Positions 1 through 5,451 of a stretch of DNA of 5,576 bases are shown here, in pieces. This stretch comes from Gp13-AA77 sp036521995 (GTDB taxonomy: Bacteria > Acidobacteriota > Terriglobia > UBA7540): the NCBI GenBank assembly GCA_036521995.1, contig DATDGR010000197.1:1-5576 (forward strand), in the 5' to 3' direction. Position 1 is the first letter of the stretch. Each line of letters opens with the position of its first letter. Position numbers and translations under genes: made by a program. The notes under the pieces were generated by a model. The model worked only from the letters and a program-made list of their open reading frames with translations, had not been told where the DNA came from and searched no databases.

Positions 1-509
1 TTCCGCCGCAAGGAGGACGATCTTGGCGCGAATGACGTCACAATACGGCGACGTATATTGGCGCGCCATAGATTCTAAATGTCGCCGTTCATCTCCAGAC
101 AAGACTACAGCAAATGGGCTTCTTCTCGGCATCGAGAGGGCCGACGGCCCATGACGCCGAACAGAAGTGGCCGGAGACGAGATTTTGGAGACAACACCGA
201 AACGAACTGGACGAGCTATGTTTCCGATTATGGGGAGGTTAACCCAATCCTGGGCAAACGAACTGGCAGGGATAATCGATTGATTCCATTGGATATAGTC
301 CCGAAAACGCGGAAAAGATTCGTTCCCCCGGTCAATGAGCCCGGCCGAGACCGGCACCGTACCCGGACCCGGCCAGAGCCAGCCCAAATCAGGCGACTGA
401 GCCGATCGAGACACTCTCGGAGCAGGTTCGACGCATGCTCCTCCGCCGTCTTGTCGCGAATATCGGGGAAGCAGGGGCTAAGGGGCGCTCCCAGGTGGAA
501 TCGTCGTGG
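1..509. other. No supportable gene (left 509 bases)
   Basis: I see no gene here that I can support. A long plus-strand open frame runs through this stretch from 79 to 831, but it is Arg/Ser-rich, has no recognisable domain, and runs antisense across the whole of the minus-strand gene at 510-725, so I treat it as a GC-driven shadow. An open frame enters from the left edge and ends at the TAA at 76-78. It could be the last 25 codons of an upstream gene, but nothing in it is recognisable. A GGAGG at 12-16 precedes a short frame from ATG 31 to a TGA at about 151, also without recognisable features. Minor structures are a GGGCC/GGCCC hairpin (138-150) and a 10-base direct repeat AACGAACTGG at 201-210 and 257-266. 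Confidence 0.5.
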
Positions 510-725
510 TCAGGAGCCCTTCTTCTTCCGGTCGGCCCACCACCTTCGTTTGGCCTCACTGAGGTGTTTTCGCGCAGCCGCGCTCATCCGCCGTCGCCTA
601 GGCTTCTCGGCGTTCGCGGCCTTCCGGCGACCGCGTCTGGCGGTGGCTCCTTCAAGGGCCGCAATAGCTCGGCTCAGACGGTCTCGCTCCGCTTTCAGTT
701 CGCTCAGAATCGTATCCAGTGTCAA
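510..725 (-). CDS. Small, strongly basic protein with coiled-coil start and Arg/Lys-rich tail
   Basis: This encodes a 71-residue hypothetical protein. Residues 1-27 form an amphipathic, probably coiled-coil helix (MTLDTILSELKAERDRLSRA and on). Residues 28-45 are an Arg/Lys/Ala linker. Residues 46-70 carry the pattern RRMSAAARKHLSEAKRRWWA followed by DRKKK. I recognise this tail, with its Ser-Ala-Ala-Arg-Lys and Ser-Glu-Ala-x-x-x-Trp spacing, from short hypothetical proteins common in Acidobacteria and other soil bacteria, whose function I do not know. The high positive charge suggests nucleic-acid binding, which is inference only. I start it at TTG (725) because AGAGGAG lies five bases upstream. 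The frame stays open to a GTG at 758, which would add 11 residues without a better ribosome site. It has no same-strand neighbour and is divergent from the MFS gene. The clean helix and tail argue against a chance frame. Confidence 0.68.
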   Translation of the reverse strand: MTLDTILSELKAERDRLSRAIAALEGATARRGRRKAANAEKPRRRRMSAAARKHLSEAKRRWWADRKKKGS

Positions 726-730
726 GGTAG

Positions 731-737
731 CTCCTCT
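731..737 (-). promoter_or_regulatory. Ribosome binding site deciding a TTG start
   Basis: Read on the minus strand, this is AGAGGAG, followed by CTACC and then TTG at 725. The five-base spacing favours the TTG over the upstream in-frame GTG at 758. Confidence 0.6.
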
Positions 738-808
738 CGTGGCGTCTGACTCGCGCACGCAAGACTCAGTCTTCGCCCGCGCCGGAGTCGGAAAATCGAC
801 AGCGAACG

Positions 809-814
809 AGTATA
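809..814 (-). promoter_or_regulatory. Candidate -10 element for the small basic protein gene
   Basis: On the minus strand this reads TATACT, five of six matches to the sigma-70 -10 consensus. It lies about 80 bases upstream of the TTG start. The -35 region is poor (TGGATT at 16-base spacing), so only the -10 is convincing. Confidence 0.3.
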
Positions 815-889
815 CACCGACACGACGCTAAATCCATCATGCGGTCTTAGATAGACCTGAATCGATGGACCTGCACCACGGAGCAGTCA

Positions 890-936
890 GCCGGGGCCAC
901 CGTTCAGGGCCGGGGCTCAGCGAGGTTAGGCCGGGG
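890..936. repeat. Three GCCGGGG direct repeats
   Basis: GCCGGGG occurs at 890-896, 909-915 and 930-936, so start-to-start spacing is 19 and 21 bases, close to two helical turns. GTTCA or a near match follows each within 20 bases. It may be a regulator site or just local GC-rich sequence. Confidence 0.3.
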
Positions 937-980
937 TAGTTCAACTGTCTCGGCATCTCTTTTACAATCAGCCGTTTATT

Positions 981-1014
981 AGTTCAATTTTAGTTCACCA
1001 AGAAGTTCACCTCC
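981..1014 (+). promoter_or_regulatory. Triple AGTTCA direct repeat, possible OmpR/PhoB-type operator
   Basis: AGTTCA is present at 981-986, 992-997 and 1004-1009. The second and third copies extend to AGTTCACC. Start-to-start spacing is 11 and then 12 bases, about one helical turn, so three protein monomers could sit on one face of the DNA. Head-to-tail repeats of about 11 bases are the known site layout of the OmpR/PhoB response-regulator family, and the unit resembles the GTTCA-containing PHO-box unit described for actinobacterial PhoP. A further AGTTCA lies at 938-943. The array is AT-rich relative to its surroundings and ends six bases before a TTGACA hexamer at 1021. Regulation of the MFS gene some 300 bases downstream is inference. 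Confidence 0.4.
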
Positions 1015-1298
1015 AGTGTATTGACATTTTTCGAATTCTCGCCAAAATTACTCTGTCAGTCGGCGGGACCAGGTACCTCGCCACAAGACAACAACTCTTG
1101 TTCCGCGAGGCCAGATTTGGTTTGCAGGCAGTCCCCGCAGCCTTGGCTCATGGAATTAACTAGTTCGAAGACTCGCCTTCACTGCTACCGCATGATCGCG
1201 AGCCGCTCCGACCATGCGGCAAGGTACGACATTCGGTTGAATGTCCAGGCTTGTCGCTTGCATGTCGTTCTAAGGGTCTCCTAAGGGTTCCCCGTGGC

Positions 1299-1305
1299 GA
1301 GGAGG
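1299..1305 (+). promoter_or_regulatory. Ribosome binding site of the MFS transporter
   Basis: GAGGAGG lies nine bases upstream of ATG 1315. The longer frame that starts at GTG 1294 would place this site inside the coding region, so the ATG is preferred. Confidence 0.7.
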
Positions 1306-1314
1306 CAGCAGGGT

Positions 1315-2628
1315 ATGAAGAGCAGAAAAATTGGCAGCCCGGCTGAATCCAGAGGGGTAGGCAAATTCACGTCCGATCAGAAGCGCGTCCTGGTGGTTCT
1401 GACGCTGATCAATTTCGTCAACTGGATTGACCGCCAGATTGTCTACCCCTTGTTTCCGCTCATCAAGAATGACTTCCACGTGAGCTATACCCAGCTCGGT
1501 TGGCTGGTTGCCGCCTTCAGCATCGTGCACGCTCTCGGATCGCTTGGCCTCGGCTGGCTGGCCGACCTGACCTCGCGAAAGAAAGTGATCAGCTACGGTA
1601 TCGCCTTCTGGAGTGCGGCTACGTTCATGAGCGGCCTTGCGGGGTCATTTCGTTCGCTCCTGGTCTGCCGGGCGACGGTAGGGGTGGGAGAGGCGGCCTA
1701 CGCTCCGGCGGGGAACGCCATGATTTCCGCCACCTTCCCCCAAGGCGTTCGGGCCCGGGTGCAGGGATTCTTTGACCTGGGCATGTTCACCGGAGGAGCG
1801 CTCGGTCTGGCTTTGGGTGCGGTTCTCGCCCAGTCCGTCGGCTGGCGGCCCGCTTTCTTCATTGTAGGTATTCCCGGCGTCCTCCTGGCCCTGAGCGTCA
1901 GAGGTCTGCCGGAGCAGCCTCAGAAGTCGAGCACCGAGAAGGTCTCAATCCGCGAACTGGCTCGGGTTCCGGCTTACCTCTTTGTGCTGGCGAGCGGCTG
2001 GTTCGTCGCCTTTGCGGGTTACACCTACGTCATCTGGGGCGCGGAGTTCGTTTATCGATACAAGGGCTTTAGCTTGCGTCAGGCGGGCACTCTCCTGGGC
2101 TCGATCATCGTGGTGGCTGGGATTCTCGGTGTGACCACAGGGGCCTGTGTCGCTGACCGCTTGGCCAAGGCCTTCGTGTGGGGTCGCGCTCTGACTCCCG
2201 CCATCGGCTTTCTGGTATCCGCACCCTTCATCGTCGGTGCAATGCACGCCAGCCGCAAGCTCACGGTGCTCGGCCTCTTCTTCGCCGGCACCTTCTTTAT
2301 GACGTGGTACCACGGCCCCGTGACGGCGGTCATCCACGACCTGACGCCGCCGCGGGCGCACGCCTCGGCGATCGGATTCTATTACTTTTTTGTGAACCTT
2401 TTCGCCACCACCGCCGCCTCAGCTCTGGTCGGAAAAGTTGCGGACGGCTACGGGTTACTGGCAGGAATGCATTGCGCCGTCATCGCCCAGGTTGTGGGCG
2501 GGCTGGGCTTCCTGGCGGTGATTTGGTCGATCCGGCGCCACGGCATCGCCCAGGTGTCTGGCTCACATGAACCGGTGTGTCAAATACCTCCTGAATCATT
2601 AATCTCCTGGTCCGAGCCCCGTCGCTGA
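1315..2628 (+). CDS. Spinster-like MFS transporter
   Basis: This encodes a 437-residue inner-membrane secondary transporter of the Major Facilitator Superfamily, the normal length for a 12-helix member. The first helix carries the NWIDRQIVYPLFP signature (36-48) typical of the Spinster-like branch. The motif-A loop between helices 2 and 3 is GWLADLTSRKK (80-90). Helix 4 carries CRATVGVGEAAYAPA (118-132), with the conserved Arg and Gly-x-Gly-Glu. GWRPAFFIVGIPG (176-188) ends the first half. A hydrophilic linker (about 200-217) joins the second half, which has a weaker motif-A copy, GACVADRLAK (276-285). Residues 411-437 form a hydrophilic tail that looks non-conserved. Substrates in this branch range from lipids and sphingosine phosphate to aromatic and organic acids, and the sequence does not settle which applies. 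The gene appears intact and monocistronic, with a 128-base gap to the next gene. Family assignment is firm, substrate unknown. Confidence 0.93.
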   Translation: MKSRKIGSPAESRGVGKFTSDQKRVLVVLTLINFVNWIDRQIVYPLFPLIKNDFHVSYTQLGWLVAAFSIVHALGSLGLGWLADLTSRKKVISYGIAFWSAATFMSGLAGSFRSLLVCRATVGVGEAAYAPAGNAMISATFPQGVRARVQGFFDLGMFTGGALGLALGAVLAQSVGWRPAFFIVGIPGVLLALSVRGLPEQPQKSSTEKVSIRELARVPAYLFVLASGWFVAFAGYTYVIWGAEFVYRYKGFSLRQAGTLLGSIIVVAGILGVTTGACVADRLAKAFVWGRALTPAIGFLVSAPFIVGAMHASRKLTVLGLFFAGTFFMTWYHGPVTAVIHDLTPPRAHASAIGFYYFFVNLFATTAASALVGKVADGYGLLAGMHCAVIAQVVGGLGFLAVIWSIRRHGIAQVSGSHEPVCQIPPESLISWSEPRR

Positions 2629-2638
2629 ACGGAACCGG

Positions 2639-2664
2639 CACGCAAGCGTTGGCTTGTCAGCGTG
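2639..2664 (+). terminator. Weak hairpin after the MFS gene
   Basis: CAAGC (2643-2647) pairs with GCTTG (2652-2656) across a four-base loop. CACG (2639-2642) pairs with CGTG (2661-2664) if four bases bulge out. It starts 11 bases after the stop codon. No T-run follows, so it is not a classical intrinsic terminator. It may only protect the 3' end. Confidence 0.25.
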
Positions 2665-2740
2665 ATGATTTCGCGCGCGAGCTTCAACATAGTGAGATAG
2701 CGCGTTGAATTTCAAGAAGGGGTCTTATCCAGACAAGTCA

Positions 2741-2748
2741 AAAGGAGG
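2741..2748 (+). promoter_or_regulatory. Ribosome binding site of the GloVer gene
   Basis: AAAGGAGG lies eight bases upstream of ATG 2757. It is near-perfect, so translation starts would still occur even though the frame breaks 64 codons later. Confidence 0.7.
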
Positions 2749-2756
2749 ATGATCGT

Positions 2757-3824
2757 ATGACAAGCAAAGTTCGACACCAAGGATATCGGAACTTGATCTC
2801 GCGAATGCGTCTGCGGACGGCAACGGCAGCGCTGGCGTTGGCAGGGGTGCTGGTGCCAGGGTTAATCGCGACCCCGACGGCCCATGCGCAGACTTTCACC
2901 ACATTGCACAGCTTCGACGGCACGGATGGCACCAACCCCACCGCGGGGTGATCCAGGCCACCGATGGGAACTTGTATGGGACAACGGGCGACGGCGGGGC
3001 CAACGGCTATGGGACGGTCTTCAAAATCAGCCCGAGTGGCACGCCGACCACGCTCTACAGCTCCTGCTCCCAAAGGGGTTGCACGGATGGCTCCGGCCCC
3101 GACGCCCCGCTGGTCCAGGCCACCGACGTCTTCACCTCAACCGGCACTCTGACGACGCTGTACAGCCTTTGTTCCCAAAGCGGCTGCGCGGACGGCAGCG
3201 AGCCGTTCGCAGCACTGGTCCAGGATACCAATGGGAGCTTCTTCGGGACGACGCACGAGGGTGGGTCCAGCGGCGCCTGCACGGGTGGCTGTGGGACGGT
3301 CTTCAGCCTCTCTGTAGGTTTGAAGCCCTTTGTGGAAACACAGACACCTTTGGCAAGGTGGGATCAGTTGTCAAGATTCTGGGGACCAGCCTCACCGGCG
3401 CGACCAGCGTCACGTTTAACGGCACGCCGGCGGTCTCTAAGGTGATCTCGGGTTCCTTAATCTCGACCACCGTACCTGCGGGCACTACGAACGGCAAGAT
3501 CCGGGTGGTAACGCCCGGCGGCACGCTTTCGAGCAACGGGCCCTTCCGGGTGAGGCCGCGAAGGGCGCACTTCGCGCCCAAGAGCCCGAGTGGCCCCTGC
3601 CCAGACCTTCACCGTGCTGTACAGCTTCGACAACACGGACGGCTCCCATTTCCGATTGGCGGTCCAAGCCACCAAATGGGAGCCCGTACCGATGTACGAT
3701 GGCGGGGCCAACAAACCCGTGCTCTCCCTGCTCTGGTTGTGGGACGATCTTCAGAGCCATCCCGAGTGGCGGGCGAACGCATTACAACGTTCAATGGGAG
3801 GGTGATTCGCTGCACCCGATCTAA
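2757..3824 (+). pseudogene. Decayed GloVer-repeat secreted protein, remnants of two copies
   Basis: This was a secreted protein of GloVer (Gloeo_Verruco, TIGR03803-type) repeats followed by an IPT/TIG-like domain, a layout common in Acidobacteria. The start is intact: a signal peptide (residues 1-44, cleavage after AHA) and QTFTTLHSFDGTDG. The frame then stops at TGA 2949-2951. One missing base near 2948 would restore the repeat as GLIQATDGNLYGTT, which continues in the +2 frame to about 3343. That part holds repeat units such as GTVFKISPSGTPTTLYS. A second break at about 3344 moves the frame to an IPT-like domain (TFGKVGSVVKILGTSLTGAT to NGPFRV, 3346-3552). After a hairpin, a second repeat-protein start appears in another frame (AQTFTVLYSFDNTDGSH, 3599-3649). 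It shifts again to SGCGTIFRAIPSGGR and ends at TAA 3822-3824. At least four frame changes are needed. The neighbouring genes are unbroken, which argues for true decay, though clustered indel errors are possible. Role unknown. Confidence 0.85.
3563..3579 (+). terminator. GC-rich hairpin between the two GloVer remnants
   Basis: GGGCGC (3563-3568) pairs perfectly with GCGCCC (3574-3579) over a five-base loop, ACTTC. It lies between the end of the first copy's IPT-like domain and the start of the second copy's repeat. It could be the relic of a transcription terminator, but no T-run follows. Confidence 0.3.
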
Positions 3825-3865
3825 GCCAGCGAGCGACTGGACATCGGCGCGCCGAATGAATAGAC

Positions 3866-3892
3866 TTGGCGTCTGGTCCTAAGTGCTATGAT
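3866..3892 (+). promoter_or_regulatory. Candidate extended -10 promoter of the LysW-like gene
   Basis: TATGAT (3887-3892) is preceded by TGC, giving the extended -10 form TGnTATGAT. A TTGGCG hexamer (3866-3871) sits upstream with a short 15-base spacer, which an extended -10 can tolerate. Transcription would start at about 3898-3900, only six to eight bases before the start codon. Confidence 0.45.
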
Positions 3893-3894
3893 TC

Positions 3895-3900
3895 GGAGGT
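3895..3900 (+). promoter_or_regulatory. Ribosome binding site of the LysW-like gene
   Basis: GGAGGT lies five bases upstream of ATG 3906 and selects it over the in-frame ATG at 3888, whose six extra codons have no family match. Confidence 0.65.
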
Positions 3901-3905
3901 GTGCG

Positions 3906-4079
3906 ATGGCGCATTGTCCGGAATGCGATGCCGTAATCGATATGGAAGACGACGAGATTGAAGAAGGCGAGAAGATGGATTGTCATGAGTGCGGAACTGA
4001 ACTCGAAGTGGTCAGCACCAATCCGCTGGAACTGAGAGCCGTTCTCGATGAAGAGGAAGAAGAAGAGGAGGACTGGTAG
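3906..4079 (+). CDS. lysW: LysW-like zinc-ribbon amino-group carrier protein, acceptor Glu missing
   Basis: This encodes a 57-residue acidic cytoplasmic protein of the LysW family. LysW carries the amino group of alpha-aminoadipate (or glutamate, for arginine) so that LysX, LysZ, LysY, LysJ and LysK can act on a protected substrate. The sequence shows the zinc ribbon Cys4-x2-Cys7 (CPEC) and Cys26-x2-Cys29 (CHEC), then GTELEVVSTNPLEL (30-43), which is typical of the family in order and spacing. The tail has seven consecutive Glu (49-55) and ends in Asp-Trp. Known carriers end in EDWGE or similar, and the substrate is joined to the side chain of the last Glu. Here the stop follows the Trp directly, so that residue is absent. 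No other lysine gene is in the window. The family is clear. Carrier function is doubtful, and the gene may be an orphan with another role. It probably heads a unit with the next gene. Confidence 0.82.
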   Translation: MAHCPECDAVIDMEDDEIEEGEKMDCHECGTELEVVSTNPLELRAVLDEEEEEEEDW

Positions 4080-4083
4080 CGCG

Positions 4084-4494
4084 GTGTGGGCTTCCTGCCA
4101 AGCACCGGCGTCAGCAGGTCGCTTTGATCGGGCTTGCGTCTTGGCCTTGGCAGCGGCCTGTCTGGCGTTCACCGCTTTCACGCCGCCTTCACTGGCTGCG
4201 AAGCAAAAAAAACCGCCCACCAAAACGATTCAGGGCGAAGTGCTGGACCGAACCGACAATCCGATAGCCGGGGCGGCAGTGCAGCTAACCGACACCACGA
4301 CGGGGAAGACACTGGGCATCTATTCGCAGACAGGCGGGCGCTATGAGTTCACGGAGCTGAGGCCCACCGACGAGTACCAGGTGCAAGCGACTTACAAAGG
4401 CCAGCAATCGGAAGTACGGCACGCGAGCTCGTTGGATGACCGTGCCATTGTGGTTCTCAACCTCAGCATTCCGCCACCTGCATCGAATGAGTAG
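4084..4494 (+). CDS. Small secreted CarboxypepD_reg-like (beta-sandwich) protein
   Basis: This encodes an exported protein of 136 residues from GTG 4084. A signal peptide covers residues 1-39: Arg near residue 16, then a hydrophobic core (ACVLALAAACLAFTAF), with probable cleavage after SLAA. The mature part is one carboxypeptidase-regulatory-like domain: TIQGEVLDRTDNPIAGAAVQ, a TTTGK turn, then SQTGGRYEFTELRPTDEYQV and a closing strand IVVLNLSIPPP. The G-x-V-x-D-x-x-x-x-P-I-x-G-A-x-V pattern is diagnostic. In Acidobacteria such domains occur alone or at the front of TonB-dependent receptors; here it stands alone. I chose the GTG four bases after the LysW stop because GAGGAGG lies 12 bases upstream and the signal peptide then has a normal length. 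The frame is open to ATG 4048, which would overlap the LysW gene by 32 bases and add a MKRKKKRR head with no clear ribosome site. Function unknown. Confidence 0.85.
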   Translation: MWASCQAPASAGRFDRACVLALAAACLAFTAFTPPSLAAKQKKPPTKTIQGEVLDRTDNPIAGAAVQLTDTTTGKTLGIYSQTGGRYEFTELRPTDEYQVQATYKGQQSEVRHASSLDDRAIVVLNLSIPPPASNE

Positions 4495-4542
4495 GGTACG
4501 CGGACGGAGCCTCCCTTTTACACCTCCTCACAGACCCTGACG

Positions 4543-5424
4543 ATGAGAGTCAAGACAACCTTCTTGCTCACGAGTTTGCTCGCCGCGGGCGCATTTCAGG
4601 CCTCGATGGGGCTCGCCCGCCCAAAGCAGGCCGAGTCGAGCCCCTCTGCTGCCGTCAGCGAGCCGGGCAAAGTGAGCCGCTCCGTCAGAGTGCTGGACTT
4701 CAGCGCCCTGGCCGGGACCACGACCATCGTCTTCCGATACGTGGCGCAGGTGCCCGGAGCTGGCGGTCAAGCTGAGATCGTGCCCGACAGAAAGATCCTA
4801 AGGATTCATGCCGCTTTCACGAATCTCCCGCCGGCATCACGACTCGGCGCTGAGTACCTGACTTACGTGCTCTGGAAGGTTACGCCAGAAGGGCGGCTCA
4901 CAAACCTTGGCGAGGTGGAGTTGCTGGGAACTGAAGGACGGCTCAACACCAAAGCGCTTCCCGGCCGTTTCGGATTGATCGTCACGGCCGAAGCCTACCT
5001 GGCCGTCAGCCAGCCCAGCAAGACCGTGGTCTTCGAGGCCGACGTGGCGCCCGGCGCCTTCCCGAGTGTTCCCCTATCGCAGACCACCTGCCAACTGCTC
5101 GCCGTACCCTTGGGAGCCGAGGTTGCGCCAGCCTCCTCGCCCGCCACCCCTGATCCCGCGGCGCCGCTGGTCTTGGAAGAGGCTCGCCGCGCCCTTGCCA
5201 CCGCGCGACAGGCCGGGGCCGAAGACTACGCGCCGGACACGCTCGCCACGGCGGAGCAACTCTTACGGCTGGCCCAGGATCAGCAGGCACACGGGGTAAA
5301 GCTCAAAGATGTGTGGGACACGGGGAGCGAAGCCGTCTTCATCGCCGAGGATGCGAGGGTCTTGGCGGTGACACGGCAGAAGCGCGCGGCGCAGGCTCGC
5401 ACAAACGCAGAACCGGCGCCTTGA
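4543..5424 (+). CDS. Secreted protein with C-terminal DUF4398-like helical module
   Basis: This encodes a 293-residue exported protein. Residues 1-25 form a signal peptide (MRVKTTFLLTSLLAAGAFQA) without a lipobox Cys. Residues 75-170 form a beta-rich domain with the run LPPASRLGAEYLTYVLWKVT, then PEGRLTNLGEVELLGTEGRL and FGLIVTAEAYLAVSQPSKTV. I recognise this combination from acidobacterial envelope proteins, where a related segment is sometimes linked to OmpA-like parts. Its role is not known to me. A Pro/Ala-rich linker (about 190-207) leads to a helical region (210-285) with EEARRALATARQAGAEDYAP and DTLATAEQLLRLAQDQQ. This matches the DUF4398 pattern, in which Ala/Glu-rich helices follow an A-x-x-Y-A-P turn. 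Residues 286-293 are a short tail. The start is the first ATG after a 48-base gap, but I see no convincing Shine-Dalgarno site. It is probably co-transcribed with the gene before it. A periplasmic or cell-wall location is inferred. Confidence 0.83.
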   Translation: MRVKTTFLLTSLLAAGAFQASMGLARPKQAESSPSAAVSEPGKVSRSVRVLDFSALAGTTTIVFRYVAQVPGAGGQAEIVPDRKILRIHAAFTNLPPASRLGAEYLTYVLWKVTPEGRLTNLGEVELLGTEGRLNTKALPGRFGLIVTAEAYLAVSQPSKTVVFEADVAPGAFPSVPLSQTTCQLLAVPLGAEVAPASSPATPDPAAPLVLEEARRALATARQAGAEDYAPDTLATAEQLLRLAQDQQAHGVKLKDVWDTGSEAVFIAEDARVLAVTRQKRAAQARTNAEPAP

Positions 5425-5430
5425 GCCGGT
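5412..5430 (+). terminator. Hairpin spanning the stop codon of the DUF4398-like gene
   Basis: ACCGGC (5412-5417) pairs perfectly with GCCGGT (5425-5430). The seven-base loop contains the TGA stop. No T-run follows closely, so termination is possible but not shown. Confidence 0.35.
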
Positions 5431-5451
5431 CGCTTAGTCGTCCGTTTCATA

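Larger units (their letters stand above)
726..1314. other. Divergent intergenic region, 589 bases
   Basis: This stretch separates the minus-strand small basic gene from the plus-strand MFS gene. A TTG-started plus frame at 1021-1284 has no recognisable features and ends before the MFS gene, and I do not call it. What can be seen is the candidate minus-strand -10 at 809-814, a small GGTCT/AGACC hairpin at 843-857, three GCCGGGG repeats at 890-936, three AGTTCA repeats at 981-1009, and a consensus TTGACA hexamer at 1021-1026 without a good -10 at the right spacing. The leader of the MFS gene is therefore probably long. I found no tRNA or recognisable riboswitch in it by eye. Confidence 0.5.

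Noticed and set aside
79..831. 250-codon plus-strand open frame
   Set aside because: It is rich in Arg and Ser with no domain, has no clear ribosome site, and is antisense to the better-supported gene at 510-725. It looks like a GC-driven shadow.
843..857. GGTCT/AGACC hairpin as a terminator
   Set aside because: The stem is only five base pairs, there is no T-run, and it is not at the 3' end of any gene.
1021..1049. TTGACA at 1021-1026 as the MFS promoter
   Set aside because: The -35 is perfect, but the hexamer at 17-base spacing is AAAATT, only three matches to TATAAT, and the start codon is far downstream. I mention it only as context for the AGTTCA repeats.
1150..1200. AGTTCGAAGACTC as a possible tRNA T-arm
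   Set aside because: The flanking bases do not pair as a T-stem, and no acceptor or anticodon arms can be placed around it.
1021..1284. 87-codon plus-strand frame before the MFS gene
   Set aside because: It starts with TTG inside a promoter-like sequence, has no ribosome site, no hydrophobic or domain pattern, and mixed composition.
1945..2361. 138-codon minus-strand frame inside the MFS gene
   Set aside because: It is antisense to conserved transporter helices and shows no family features of its own.
2884..3882. 332-codon open frame across the GloVer region taken as one gene
   Set aside because: Only its middle part (about 3346-3552) is meaningful, as an IPT-like domain. The first 150 and last 100 codons are out-of-frame readings of GloVer repeats.
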